Shown piece after piece: positions 18,597-27,376 of a DNA stretch of 64,000 nt; the first letter of the stretch is position 1, and each line of letters starts with the position of its first letter. Both the position numbers and the translations under genes were made by a program. The notes under the pieces were generated by a model. It did no database searches and had not been told where the DNA came from. It was given only the letters and a program-made list of their open reading frames with translations. This DNA comes from Pedobacter paludis (GTDB taxonomy: Bacteria; Bacteroidota; Bacteroidia; Sphingobacteriales; Sphingobacteriaceae), in assembly GCF_003173575.1 (NCBI RefSeq), contig NZ_QGNY01000007.1:124001-188000 (forward strand), read 5' to 3'.

Positions 18597-21500
18597 TTAA
18601 AAGTTAGTAAATAAACCTAAGGTATAAGTAGGTGTAACATAAGATTTCGCATAGCTACCGGTGGCCGGACTGAAATTATATCTGTTTAAACCTACTGTAT
18701 AAAGATTTGAACCCTGAACTTTTATTTCGAAGTTCTTAAAGCCAGCCTTTTTGATAAAATTCAGGTTGTTTAGTCTATATGAAACGGTAACGTCACCTAA
18801 TGTGATGTAATCACCATGAACCACATAATTTTCGTTATAACGATAGGCTACCCCTGGATTGAAACTATTTAAGTCGGTTAAATTTGGAATTTCTGTATTC
18901 AATTCATCACCAGGAACCCTCCAATAATTATTTGATCCGATTAAAGGTCTATTTTCCGCTGGTGTTGGTCTTGGTACCCTTACCTTAAAACCACCATAAT
19001 AGTTAATCATAGCGAAGAAGTAAAAACTGCCAACATCAACCCTGTTACTTAACCCAGCATTAATCGTTGGAATAGATGTTCCAGAGTATTGTGTAAGACC
19101 AGAGTCTTTATTAGACATCGCTGTAGTTATAGCAGCTCCTGTGGTGCTTGTGTTGACTACATACTGTGTACCATTCGGATCAACTATAATAGGATGTCCT
19201 TCATTATTAAGTCCGATCGTATTGTAAGAAAACATTGCGCCTACTGGATAACCACTCACATAGCCTAATAAATCGAGTACTGACGGATTGTATTGACCTG
19301 ATCTATAAACATCAAGTACCTTGCTGTTATTTTTGGCTACTACAATACCAGTGTTCCAGTTAAAGTTTTTGGTAGAAATCCAATCTGCTTTTAGACTAAG
19401 CTCTAAACCATTGTTTCTAATGGTTGCATTATTAATTAATGCCGAAGTAGCGCCAAGAGTAGGATCGATTGTGGAATTACTCATTACATCGGTTGTCTTT
19501 TTGGTATAGTAATCAAGGCTACCTGTGATGTTTTTAAAAATACTGAAATCCAAACCTACATTTAGGTTCTCAGTTTGCTCCCAACGAAGGCCGTTATTAG
19601 CATTGGAAACTAAGATAAGTGAACTTAATGTTGGCGTATTGGATGTGTTATTCTGTGCTTGTGCAATTACCTGTGGAAGGGAAAGTTTAGCAACATTTCC
19701 ATTAAACCCAAAAGCACCACGTAGTTTTAGTTGTTTAAGCCAGTTGATATTTTTCATTAAGTCTTCCCTGTCGATATTCCAGGCAGCACCTAAAGACCAT
19801 AATGGTTTGTATTTATATTTTGGGTCGCTTCCAAAAAGGTTCGACTGATCGATACGAATACTTCCAGATAACGAATACTTATCCTTAAACGAATAAACAA
19901 CATTAGAAAACGCAGATATATAACGATCTTCAGTATAAGTCTGGTTAAAGAAATTATTTAAAGACCCAAGTGTAAAACCAGTAACAAGTGTGCCCCTTAC
20001 TGTAGCTAAACCGCTAATTATTGAAGCATAATCTACAGGTTGTTGCAACAGACTCTGATCGTTATAACCAAAATAAGAGGCCAGATTACCTTTACTTAAA
20101 ATGCTTCGCATTTCTCCGCCGGCTATGGCATTAATAGAGTGATTACCAAATCTTTTGTTATAGTTTAATTGCGCACGTGCGGTATACCCCGTTGAGCTGG
20201 TATTCTGTTGACGAAGAAAATCACCATCAGGGATATTTCTTTTAAAGGCCAAGGTAGGATTAGCAGTAGTTGGCGTATTGGTATAAGTATCTACATACTG
20301 ATTCACTTCTGAAGAGCCTTGACCGGCCAAATGCCTATTTTCTGAACGAGATGTTTCATACACGCCACCAAACAAAAAGTTAAAGCCTCTTCCAATATTA
20401 TAAGTGAAATTAGCAGTGGTTTTAGCATTTAATGTTCTCGTTTTATCGCTTACGGAAGCCGCTTCTACCAATGGGTAATAGTTCAGATCCAATAAGCCCT
20501 GAGAAATAATATAATTGTTGAAAACTGGTGCATAACTTTGTGAAATGATGGCGCTAGGATTGCCATTTACGTCATCATAGTGTTCATAACCTGCATAAGA
20601 AGCTGGGCCCGGTACAGGAACACTATTAGCACGCTGTTCTTGATATTCTGTAGTCAATTCCAAACTTAGTCGTTTTGCTAACTTAAGCGTAGTTCGTCCC
20701 GTCAATAAGAATCTTCCATTGTCATTCCCAATTGTGTTATTGCGGTTGCCCGTATAATTAGCAGTAATATAATAAAGGGCGCTTGGTACACCACCTGAAA
20801 CATTCAATGTATGCGTTTGTGTAACTGATGTTCTTAAAAACAGTCGACTATAATCTTCAAGATTATCATAATTAGCCAGCTCAGCAAAGGAGCTTTCAGC
20901 CTGTGCAGACGAAATGATACCCGCAGCTAGTTGCGCTTGGATAAAGAAAGGGATAGAACGCCTAATGTTGCCTTGCCCTGTCGTAAACAATGTTGACCAT
21001 GTTGTGGGGGTAATAATAAGCGACTGCCTTTCTCGTGTGTAACTGGCATTGATAGCTGATGCCGCTGGATCCCAACGATATCGGCTGTAATCTTCCTCTG
21101 GTTTAAGACCAAATGTAGTCCTAAAATTAATTTGCGCTGCCCCTGGGGTAGCTTGCTTTCTTTCTATAATAATTACCCCGTTAGATGCCCTTACTCCGTA
21201 TACGGTAGCGGAGGCGGCATCTTTAAGAATAGTTACAGACTTAATCTCGTTTGGATCAATCATATCCAGCGTTAGCTCTGTTGGATAACCATCAACTACA
21301 ATTAGTGGGTTTTGGTTGGCCGACATGGTAGAGATGCCTCTAATGTTAAACAAAGGCCTAGTAGATTGGCCTGCGCCAGGAACCGTGCTTGTAAATTGTA
21401 CATCGTTGTTGATCAACAAGCCTGGTAACCTATTTACCAGTCCATCAAGAAAATTACTACTTACTCTTGATTCATATTCTTTTGTCCCAATTTGCGCTAT

Positions 21501-22202
21501 AGAACCTGTACTCTGTTCTGGCTTAATGCGTTGGTAGCCCGTATTAACTGTTACAGCAACATCTTGAAGTAAACCAACATCTAACCCTAACCTAACAACG
21601 CCAATGTTTTTACTGGCCCTTACTTCCTTGGTTTTATATCCGGTATAACTAATAGAAAGTATCGAACCTTCATCTACATTCTGCAATTTGAAAGTACCAT
21701 CAACTCCTGTTCTTACCCTTTGTCCTTTAACCGTAATATTGGCGCCAGACAATGGATTTCCACTTAGCGAATCGACCACTGTACCCGAAACCTCAATAGC
21801 CATTAACTGACCGATAAGTTTTTCGAAAGATGATTTCACTGCAGGTTTAATTACAATGTTATTGTTTTCAAAAATGTAGGTCATATCGGTTCCACTCAAA
21901 ACCACATTCATTACAGTTTCTAATGAAGCATTTTTAAAGTTGGTATTGATTTTTGTAGAAGTTTTAAAATTTGTGCTTTCTACAAGTACATTAATATTGG
22001 TTTGTTTCTTAATTTCTCTTAAAACTCTCTCAATAGAAACATTATTATCAACAAGATTTAGCCGCTGTCCAAAGGTGGCAGCACTTACCTGCATTAGCGA
22101 GAATAATAATATGAACGTAGTCAGTTTCATCATCAATAGCAATTTGGGTATATAGCCGGTTGGCTTATAGAAAATTTTTGTATAGGTTTTATGCATATTC
22201 AT
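18597..22202 (-). CDS. SusC/RagA-family TonB-dependent transporter with STN domain
   Basis: The frame is open to a TTG at 22220, but the ATG at 22202 (MNMHKTYTKIFYK) is preferred, giving 1201 residues. After an unusually long n-region comes the signal core MKLTTFILLFSLMQVSAA. Then follow an STN signalling domain (about 45-110), a carboxypeptidase-regulatory-like beta domain (VSGTVVDSLSGNPLSGA), a plug domain with PLIVVDGYP and ILKDAASATVYG, and a long outer-membrane beta-barrel ending in an aromatic residue. The STN domain is the hallmark of transporters that signal through FecR and an ECF sigma factor, both encoded just upstream. It imports a large, unidentified ligand using TonB. Confidence 0.94.
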   Translation of the reverse strand: MNMHKTYTKIFYKPTGYIPKLLLMMKLTTFILLFSLMQVSAATFGQRLNLVDNNVSIERVLREIKKQTNINVLVESTNFKTSTKINTNFKNASLETVMNVVLSGTDMTYIFENNNIVIKPAVKSSFEKLIGQLMAIEVSGTVVDSLSGNPLSGANITVKGQRVRTGVDGTFKLQNVDEGSILSISYTGYKTKEVRASKNIGVVRLGLDVGLLQDVAVTVNTGYQRIKPEQSTGSIAQIGTKEYESRVSSNFLDGLVNRLPGLLINNDVQFTSTVPGAGQSTRPLFNIRGISTMSANQNPLIVVDGYPTELTLDMIDPNEIKSVTILKDAASATVYGVRASNGVIIIERKQATPGAAQINFRTTFGLKPEEDYSRYRWDPAASAINASYTRERQSLIITPTTWSTLFTTGQGNIRRSIPFFIQAQLAAGIISSAQAESSFAELANYDNLEDYSRLFLRTSVTQTHTLNVSGGVPSALYYITANYTGNRNNTIGNDNGRFLLTGRTTLKLAKRLSLELTTEYQEQRANSVPVPGPASYAGYEHYDDVNGNPSAIISQSYAPVFNNYIISQGLLDLNYYPLVEAASVSDKTRTLNAKTTANFTYNIGRGFNFLFGGVYETSRSENRHLAGQGSSEVNQYVDTYTNTPTTANPTLAFKRNIPDGDFLRQQNTSSTGYTARAQLNYNKRFGNHSINAIAGGEMRSILSKGNLASYFGYNDQSLLQQPVDYASIISGLATVRGTLVTGFTLGSLNNFFNQTYTEDRYISAFSNVVYSFKDKYSLSGSIRIDQSNLFGSDPKYKYKPLWSLGAAWNIDREDLMKNINWLKQLKLRGAFGFNGNVAKLSLPQVIAQAQNNTSNTPTLSSLILVSNANNGLRWEQTENLNVGLDFSIFKNITGSLDYYTKKTTDVMSNSTIDPTLGATSALINNATIRNNGLELSLKADWISTKNFNWNTGIVVAKNNSKVLDVYRSGQYNPSVLDLLGYVSGYPVGAMFSYNTIGLNNEGHPIIVDPNGTQYVVNTSTTGAAITTAMSNKDSGLTQYSGTSIPTINAGLSNRVDVGSFYFFAMINYYGGFKVRVPRPTPAENRPLIGSNNYWRVPGDELNTEIPNLTDLNSFNPGVAYRYNENYVVHGDYITLGDVTVSYRLNNLNFIKKAGFKNFEIKVQGSNLYTVGLNRYNFSPATGSYAKSYVTPTYTLGLFTNF

Positions 22203-22258
22203 CGATTTGTTAGCAGACAATTCTCCTTTTACGGGCGATGATTACACGCTCATACCAT

Positions 22259-22290
22259 ATTGCTTTAATGGGCAATATTAGCTAAGTTTG
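22259..22290 (+). promoter_or_regulatory. Promoter on the strand opposite susC (locus 1)
   Basis: ATTG (22259-22262), 20 bases, then TAAGTTTG (22283-22290) is an excellent match to the Bacteroidota promoter TTTG-N19-21-TAnnTTTG. It points away from susC into the fecR-susC gap, where no plus-strand protein gene exists, and an intrinsic terminator follows about 100 bases later. Confidence 0.6.
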
Positions 22291-22295
22291 AAAGT

Positions 22296-22420
22296 CTGTT
22301 TGGCTTTTGCATCAGTTTTTAGTAGGACGTATGCATTGCCGAGTTAATAAAACTTTGTTTGATCAAATTTTTGTCGTACAGATTTTTTAGGGTTTCGATA
22401 GCAGTCGAAGCCCTTTTTAT
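22296..22420 (+). ncRNA. Candidate antisense small RNA upstream of susC (locus 1)
   Basis: A transcript started by the plus-strand promoter at 22259-22290 and ended at the terminator at 22389-22420 would be about 125 nucleotides long. It would be complementary to the leader of the susC mRNA. The region has no convincing plus-strand protein frame. Locus 2 has a candidate of the same design in the same place, and both contain GTTAATAAA. Antisense RNAs in this position repress susC translation in Bacteroides (DonS-type). Promoter and terminator are seen in the sequence. The RNA and its role are inferred. Confidence 0.5.
22389..22420 (+). terminator. Intrinsic terminator of the locus 1 antisense RNA
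   Basis: Arms AGGGTTTCGA (22389-22398) and TCGAAGCCCT (22405-22414) form a ten-pair stem with one G-U pair and a six-base loop, followed by TTTTAT. The wobble pair and the T run are correct for plus-strand RNA. In the other orientation the stem has a C-A mismatch and no U tail. Confidence 0.7.
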
Positions 22421-22443
22421 TTGTCAACGAGCTTTGAGGGCGC

Positions 22444-22470
22444 TCAGGGAATAGCTTCTTTTTCTTTCAT
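22444..22470 (-). CDS. Possible eight-residue leader peptide before susC (locus 1)
   Basis: ATG AAA GAA AAA GAA GCT ATT CCC TGA encodes MKEKEAIP in the leader region between fecR and susC. It is preceded on the minus strand by ACCAAACTAAAC, directly abutting the ATG. The same 12-mer and another eight-codon frame occur at the same place in locus 2. Any short frame can arise by chance, so only the parallel between loci supports it. Confidence 0.25.
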   Translation of the reverse strand: MKEKEAIP

Positions 22471-22527
22471 GTTTAGTTTGGTTTGTTTGTTGATAAATAA
22501 AAAATGGATGGTTATTCCATTTATTGA

Positions 22528-23649
22528 TTAATTCTTTTTGCTCACAGTAATCTGCTTGCCTTGTATATCAAATGTTGCGCCTTCAGTTTTCTGCAATAGC
22601 TTTAGCATTTCCGAAAGCTTATCAAAGCGGCTGATCGATCCAAAAAAAGTTTTTTGTTTCAATGCAGGATCTTCATAACGTACTTCAACATCATACCACC
22701 GCGATACTTTCTTCATAATGCTCTCCAACGTTTCGTTATTGAACATAAATGAGCCATTTTTCCAAGCCACCACATCATCAACCTCTACAGCCTTAACATC
22801 AAGATTCATATCTTTTATGGTAGCCTGCTCTCCTGGCACCAATAGCATTTTATTTTTAGAACTTACATTAGATATCAACACACTACCTTCTAACAGAGTG
22901 GTTTTAACCGATGGCTCATCAGCGTAGCTGTTAATATTAAAAATTGTTCCTAAAACCTCTACGGTTTGATTGTTGGCTTCTACTAAAAATGGGTGCATTT
23001 TATCCTTGGAAACTTCAAAATAACCTTCGCCAGTTAAAACAACTTTTCTCTTTTGTGCTCTGGCAAAGCTGGTTGGGTATTTGAGTGATGATGCTGCATT
23101 TAAAAACACAACTGTTCCATCTGGCAGTTGCACCTGTGTTTGTTCGCCACGAGAAGTACTTAAAGTATTGTAACCAATGGTCCCGTTATCTACACCGGAT
23201 ATTTCATATCTAATCTGTCCATCTTTCGTTTTGAAAATTTTAACACCAGATTCGTCAGCGATGTTACCTGCAACAGCGTTTTCTATGTATATTTTCTTAC
23301 CGTTCGCTAAAGTTAATGTTGCGCCGGTTTTTCCGGGTTGAACATCGTTGGTATACTGAAGGTGTGAGTCGTTGTCTTTTAAAGCCCAAAAAGTTGCCGA
23401 AATAACTACGGCCAAAAGCGCAGCTACAGCTGCAATTCGAGGCCACAATTTTACTGTTGGCTTTTTGTAATGCAACGGAAGATTTGATCTCAGCTTATTT
23501 ACAAGCAAGGCCTCCTTTTCTTCTGATAGTTGTGCTTTGCTATCTGATGCAAATTTTAGATACCAAATATCTAGCGCAGTCTTTTCATCCTGCGTTAAGG
23601 TTCCATCATTATATTTTCTGATCAGTTCAGCAATTTGCTGTTCGTTCAT
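22528..23649 (-). CDS. FecR-family anti-sigma factor (locus 1)
   Basis: The frame is open to 23721, but the ATG at 23649 (MNEQQIAELIRKYNDGT) gives the normal FecR length of 373 residues and N-terminus. The first about 75 residues are the cytoplasmic sigma-binding region, then one membrane span (RIAAVAALLAVVISATFWAL), the FecR domain (TLANGKKIYIENAVAG through about 205, with TSRGEQTQVQLPDGT), and a C-terminal DUF4974-type domain that contacts the STN domain of SusC. It would hold the upstream sigma factor inactive until SusC binds its ligand. It lies between the sigma and susC genes. Confidence 0.93.
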   Translation of the reverse strand: MNEQQIAELIRKYNDGTLTQDEKTALDIWYLKFASDSKAQLSEEKEALLVNKLRSNLPLHYKKPTVKLWPRIAAVAALLAVVISATFWALKDNDSHLQYTNDVQPGKTGATLTLANGKKIYIENAVAGNIADESGVKIFKTKDGQIRYEISGVDNGTIGYNTLSTSRGEQTQVQLPDGTVVFLNAASSLKYPTSFARAQKRKVVLTGEGYFEVSKDKMHPFLVEANNQTVEVLGTIFNINSYADEPSVKTTLLEGSVLISNVSSKNKMLLVPGEQATIKDMNLDVKAVEVDDVVAWKNGSFMFNNETLESIMKKVSRWYDVEVRYEDPALKQKTFFGSISRFDKLSEMLKLLQKTEGATFDIQGKQITVSKKN

Positions 23650-23785
23650 TGGTTTTTGTATAAGGTTGATCGATAAGTTAATTATAGTAAAAGCTGGGTA
23701 GACAACCTTGTTCAATACCAATTTACTTAAAGATATAGCTAAGACCGCTATACCAGTTAATCGTCATACGTGTTTTAAAAAAAAA

Positions 23786-24355
23786 TTACAGAAAAGGAAA
23801 CAAGGCCAAAAAACCATCTATTTTAGGTTTAAGAATCTTCATGGCCTTGTATACTTGTTGTTTGGCCGTTTGGTCGCTAATGTTTAACCGTTCAGCAATT
23901 TCCTTATAAGTAAGTTCTTCTTTTTTATTAAGAATAAATACCTCACGCATTTTAGCAGGCAAGGCTTCAATTTCCTTGGCAATGAGTGCCGAAAGCTCCT
24001 TTTCCATTAGTCGGTCTTCTACAATATTGTATCCCTCAACCATAAAAGAATTTATTGATTCTGCATACCTAAGCACAACTTTTTGGTGCGCAAATAATTT
24101 GAAAATCCGGTTTTTAACTGCTGTAAAAAGATAGCCCGAAAGCGATGTGGTAAATTCAATAGCATCATGCTTTTGCCACAAGTGAAGAAAAACATCCTGA
24201 ACAACATCATAAGCTTCCTCATCATTGGAGAGCAGACGGAAAGCATGGCGAAGGAGAACTTGGTTGTACCGCTCAAAAATCTCTGTATACGAATACACAT
24301 CTCCTTTTTTGAGCAAGGCAGTGAGTTCGTGATCTTTAAGTTTAGGGTAATTCAT
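23786..24355 (-). CDS. ECF RNA polymerase sigma factor (locus 1)
   Basis: This is a 189-residue sigma-70 of the extracytoplasmic-function class in its Bacteroidota subfamily. Region 2 spans about residues 20-90 (FERYNQVLLRHAFRLL, DVVQDVFLHLWQ). Region 4 spans about 125-180, with LPAKMREVFIL and the helix-turn-helix YKEIAERLNISDQTAKQQVYKA. It should direct RNA polymerase to the downstream susCD genes when released by FecR. It is the first gene of locus 1, with 136 bases to fecR. A possible promoter is noted at 24382-24419. Confidence 0.95.
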   Translation of the reverse strand: MNYPKLKDHELTALLKKGDVYSYTEIFERYNQVLLRHAFRLLSNDEEAYDVVQDVFLHLWQKHDAIEFTTSLSGYLFTAVKNRIFKLFAHQKVVLRYAESINSFMVEGYNIVEDRLMEKELSALIAKEIEALPAKMREVFILNKKEELTYKEIAERLNISDQTAKQQVYKAMKILKPKIDGFLALFPFL

Positions 24356-24381
24356 TTAAATCCTCAGCGTCTGCAAGTTCG

Positions 24382-24419
24382 CAAAATATATTGCAAATAC
24401 GAATAGTCTTATTACAAAA
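24382..24419 (-). promoter_or_regulatory. Possible promoter of the locus 1 sigma gene
   Basis: On the minus strand TTTTG (24415-24419) is followed after 24 bases by TATATTTTG (24382-24390). Both boxes resemble the Bacteroidota consensus, but the spacer is long and the -7 element has one extra base, so this is tentative. Confidence 0.3.
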
Positions 24420-24536
24420 CCTTCTCGCAGATCTTCTAGAATTTAGAAAAAGGAAAAATTGTCAACACTTTTGTTCTGTATTTTATCAAATCCAAAAGTT
24501 TTCACAACAAAAACGCATGTTTTTTCAGAAAATAGT

Positions 24537-25862
24537 TTAAATAATTGTATCGTTTGGAGTGATTCTTTTTAAAATAACAGATAATATAATGGCATAAGCC
24601 ACATACCCTACAAAAACAAAATATCCGGGTTGTAAAGAGGTATTATTTTCAGTTATGGTTGTAAGTACATCATTATGGATTTCCAGATTGGACAGCTGAC
24701 TTTGTAATATACCGTTTAACCCAATATAAGTCATCAATATTCCAACTACCATTACATCAGCCATATCCCATTTACCAGATTCGAAAGCCAAATACTTTAA
24801 AACTTTGTTTTGGCGGATTTGATCATTACTCAGAATATGAATTCCTTTTGCAATTAGTCTTAAAATTGGCAGAGCGATAACAAAAAGTAAAATGAGTGAT
24901 CCTATAACAACCGAATCTGGTTTGGGCTGTTGGATCAACACTTCAATAATACCCAAAATACTTTTACTTTGAAAAAACAGCACTTGGTTTTCAAATGCAA
25001 TTTTCTCGCCCAATATGGTAAAGTTCAAGGCATGGATTCGTGCATCAACTTCTATAATTGGCGCCGTTACACCAACCACTAACAGCACAAAAGCAAATAA
25101 GAGCGACATAATAAAAAGCGTGGTATGAAGGCGGACCTGCTTGCGCATAATAAGCCAAAGGCCAAGCGCCACAATTACGCAACCAAGCATAGCAAAAGAT
25201 GAATTATAGGTTGCTTTATTTATAAAAGCCAATTGCGTATTAATTCGATCATTAAACTCAACCGGATCGGCAACATGGTACTTTTTTGAAATGTATTTGG
25301 TAACAGCGTTGCTGGCAATCTCGGTACTATCGTAAGTTTCTTTCTCTAACTGATCCAATTTGCTGGTGGCGATGTTTTTGAGTCTCTTTGTACTTGCCGG
25401 ACTGTTAATTTTGGTGATAATGGTTTTCGCAAATGAAGGCACCTGGGCCTGGATTTTTTTAGGGTCAACAAACTGTTTTACGGCAAATTTTGTCAGTTTA
25501 CCTTTAAGCGATTTTTGAGGCTTGTTAATCTGTGCAAAGGTTTTGGAAACCAGTCCATGAAGTTGATTTTCGACTTCTTTCTGCAATTCCTTTTTTTGCT
25601 TGCTGGTCATTCTAAAATCAGTTACCTGATGATTAACCACTTCAGAAATTTTATCTCGCCATTGGTTTACCGAAAAAATACCAAAAGTAATGTTATTAAT
25701 CATGCTGTAATCTTCCTTAATCTGCTCTCTTTCAATAGAATTCTGGCGTAAGCGAAAGCCATAATAAGCCTCTCCGCAAAGCAGGATACTTAATCCGATG
25801 ATCAGTATGATATTGGATAAACCACTTTTTTTTGAAGGCGAATCTTGTTGATGAGTTGTCAA
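24537..25862 (-). CDS. PqiA-like membrane protein
   Basis: The protein has 441 residues with one N-terminal membrane span (IILIIGLSILLCGEAYYGF), a polar helical domain of about 180 residues predicted outside the membrane, then about six further spans. The C-terminal half resembles paraquat-inducible protein A: FFQSKSILGIIEVL, FVIALPILRLIAKG, ESGKWDMADVMVVGILMTYI and LQPGYFVFVGYVAYAIILS. PqiA partners normally work with MCE-domain proteins in envelope lipid transport, and no MCE gene is present here. It is the second copy of a tandem pair, 45 bases after the first, and the two share length and most motifs. Confidence 0.72.
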   Translation of the reverse strand: MTTHQQDSPSKKSGLSNIILIIGLSILLCGEAYYGFRLRQNSIEREQIKEDYSMINNITFGIFSVNQWRDKISEVVNHQVTDFRMTSKQKKELQKEVENQLHGLVSKTFAQINKPQKSLKGKLTKFAVKQFVDPKKIQAQVPSFAKTIITKINSPASTKRLKNIATSKLDQLEKETYDSTEIASNAVTKYISKKYHVADPVEFNDRINTQLAFINKATYNSSFAMLGCVIVALGLWLIMRKQVRLHTTLFIMSLLFAFVLLVVGVTAPIIEVDARIHALNFTILGEKIAFENQVLFFQSKSILGIIEVLIQQPKPDSVVIGSLILLFVIALPILRLIAKGIHILSNDQIRQNKVLKYLAFESGKWDMADVMVVGILMTYIGLNGILQSQLSNLEIHNDVLTTITENNTSLQPGYFVFVGYVAYAIILSVILKRITPNDTII

Positions 25863-25907
25863 TGTTTTTGCAGTTTAAATGATAGATTGATGATTTGAAA
25901 CCACAAT

Positions 25908-27233
25908 TTAGTGAGAATCGTGTCGTGTAATAAACTTTAATATGGTTGATAAAATAAGTCCGTAAAGCACAAAACTTATAAAAATGATATAACCAGGCTG
26001 CAATGCTGTATTGTTTGTGGTAATGATGGTTAGAAAATCACTTTTGATATTCAAGTTTGCCAATTGACCTTCTAACAAACCGTTTAAACCAATGTAAACC
26101 ATCAATATGGCGATTACAATCACATCGGCCATACTCCATTTTCCAGATTGAAAAGCAAAATATTTAATCACCTTGTTTTCGGCCAGTTTCTTTTTACTTA
26201 AAAGATGAATCCCGGTAGAACTTAATTTCATAACCGGAAAAAGAATGCTGAAAACCAGGATTAAAATTCCGACCAAAATCGAATCTACGGCAGGCTGTTT
26301 TACAAGCACTTCTACAACATCTAAAATGCTTTTACTTTGGAAAAACAAAACCTGATTTTTAAAAACCACATGTTCGCCCAGAAGCACAAAATCAAGCGAT
26401 TTAATGCGGGCATCAACTTCAATCATAGATGCAGTAAGCCCAATTGCAAGCAGTATAAAAGCAAACATCAACGACATGATGAAAAGTGTGGCATGTAGAT
26501 CAACACGCTTTCTAAGAAACCACCAAAGGGTAAGTACAACCAATATGCAGATAAGCATAATGAAAGAATAATAATATGTTGTGGTACGAATGCTATCTAA
26601 GGAGGCAGTAAGTTTAGTGTTAAATTCATCTGCAGATGAGACCTGATATTTTTTGTACATCTGCTTAACCATCGTATTTTTAACGGTTAAAGTGCTATCA
26701 ATATCTTTGGTTTGTTGCAATGCCCTAAACTCACCCAAAGCCATTTTACTCAACTGCTTTTTGTTTTTTGGATTGTCTACCTGAGCAATAATTGTTTTCG
26801 CAAAAGTGGGTACCTGAGCCTTGATGTCATCCGTATCAACGAAATTTCTAACGGCAAATTTTGTTAGCTTTCCACCAAGCGACTTTTGGGGTTTGTTAAC
26901 GATGGCTTCAGCCTTATTGATGAGGGCCAGAATAATCTGCTCAACTTCTACCTGCAGATCTTTCTTTTGCCTGGCTGTCATTTTGAAATCGCGGACCTGA
27001 TGTTTCACAATACCTGCAACTTCATCTCGCCATTGATCTACCGAAAACAAACCAAAGGTTATGTTATTCATTTCTGAATAATCTTCTTTTAACTTTTCCT
27101 GTTGTTTAGAAAGTGTATGGAGCTGATAGCCAAAATAGCCTTCAACGCTCAACAACAGTGTTAAACCTAATATTAAAAAGATTTTCGGAAGAAATGATTC
27201 ATGTTTCTTTCCAATATTTTCTGTTGTTGCCAA
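25908..27233 (-). CDS. PqiA-like membrane protein (tandem paralogue)
   Basis: The 441 residues have the same plan as the following gene: an N-terminal span (IFLILGLTLLLSVEGYFGYQ), a soluble helical domain (about 40-215) with KPQKSLGGKLTKFAV shared almost exactly with the paralogue, and a PqiA-like membrane half containing FFQSKSILDVVEVL, QSGKWSMADVIVIAILMVYI and LQPGYIIFISFVLYG. Equal length and colinear motifs show a recent-to-moderate duplication, perhaps yielding a heteromeric complex. The function is inferred only from the PqiA resemblance. A palindrome at 27305-27329 lies upstream. Confidence 0.72.
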   Translation of the reverse strand: MATTENIGKKHESFLPKIFLILGLTLLLSVEGYFGYQLHTLSKQQEKLKEDYSEMNNITFGLFSVDQWRDEVAGIVKHQVRDFKMTARQKKDLQVEVEQIILALINKAEAIVNKPQKSLGGKLTKFAVRNFVDTDDIKAQVPTFAKTIIAQVDNPKNKKQLSKMALGEFRALQQTKDIDSTLTVKNTMVKQMYKKYQVSSADEFNTKLTASLDSIRTTTYYYSFIMLICILVVLTLWWFLRKRVDLHATLFIMSLMFAFILLAIGLTASMIEVDARIKSLDFVLLGEHVVFKNQVLFFQSKSILDVVEVLVKQPAVDSILVGILILVFSILFPVMKLSSTGIHLLSKKKLAENKVIKYFAFQSGKWSMADVIVIAILMVYIGLNGLLEGQLANLNIKSDFLTIITTNNTALQPGYIIFISFVLYGLILSTILKFITRHDSH

Positions 27234-27304
27234 GATAATTAGATTACGAAGGGATGGAATTAATTGTTAATCAATTTCAATAAACCAAGATTGATGAAAA
27301 TAGT

Positions 27305-27329
27305 TTTAACTTGTTAAAAACAAGTTAAA
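27305..27329. repeat. Perfect AT-rich palindrome between kinase and PqiA-like genes
   Basis: TTTAACTTG (27305-27313) and CAAGTTAAA (27321-27329) form a perfect 9-base inverted repeat over TTAAAAA. It lies 72 bases before the first PqiA-like gene and 48 bases after the histidine kinase stop. It could be a weak terminator for the kinase or an operator for the membrane proteins. Confidence 0.4.
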
Positions 27330-27376
27330 TTAATCCACATAAATTCCAAAAAACACTTCTTAATCTGATACTTAAT

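Noticed and set aside
22389-22420. Hairpin considered as the terminator of fecR on the minus strand
   Set aside because: In that orientation the stem has a C-A mismatch and lacks a U tail. The T run and G-U pair fit the plus strand instead.
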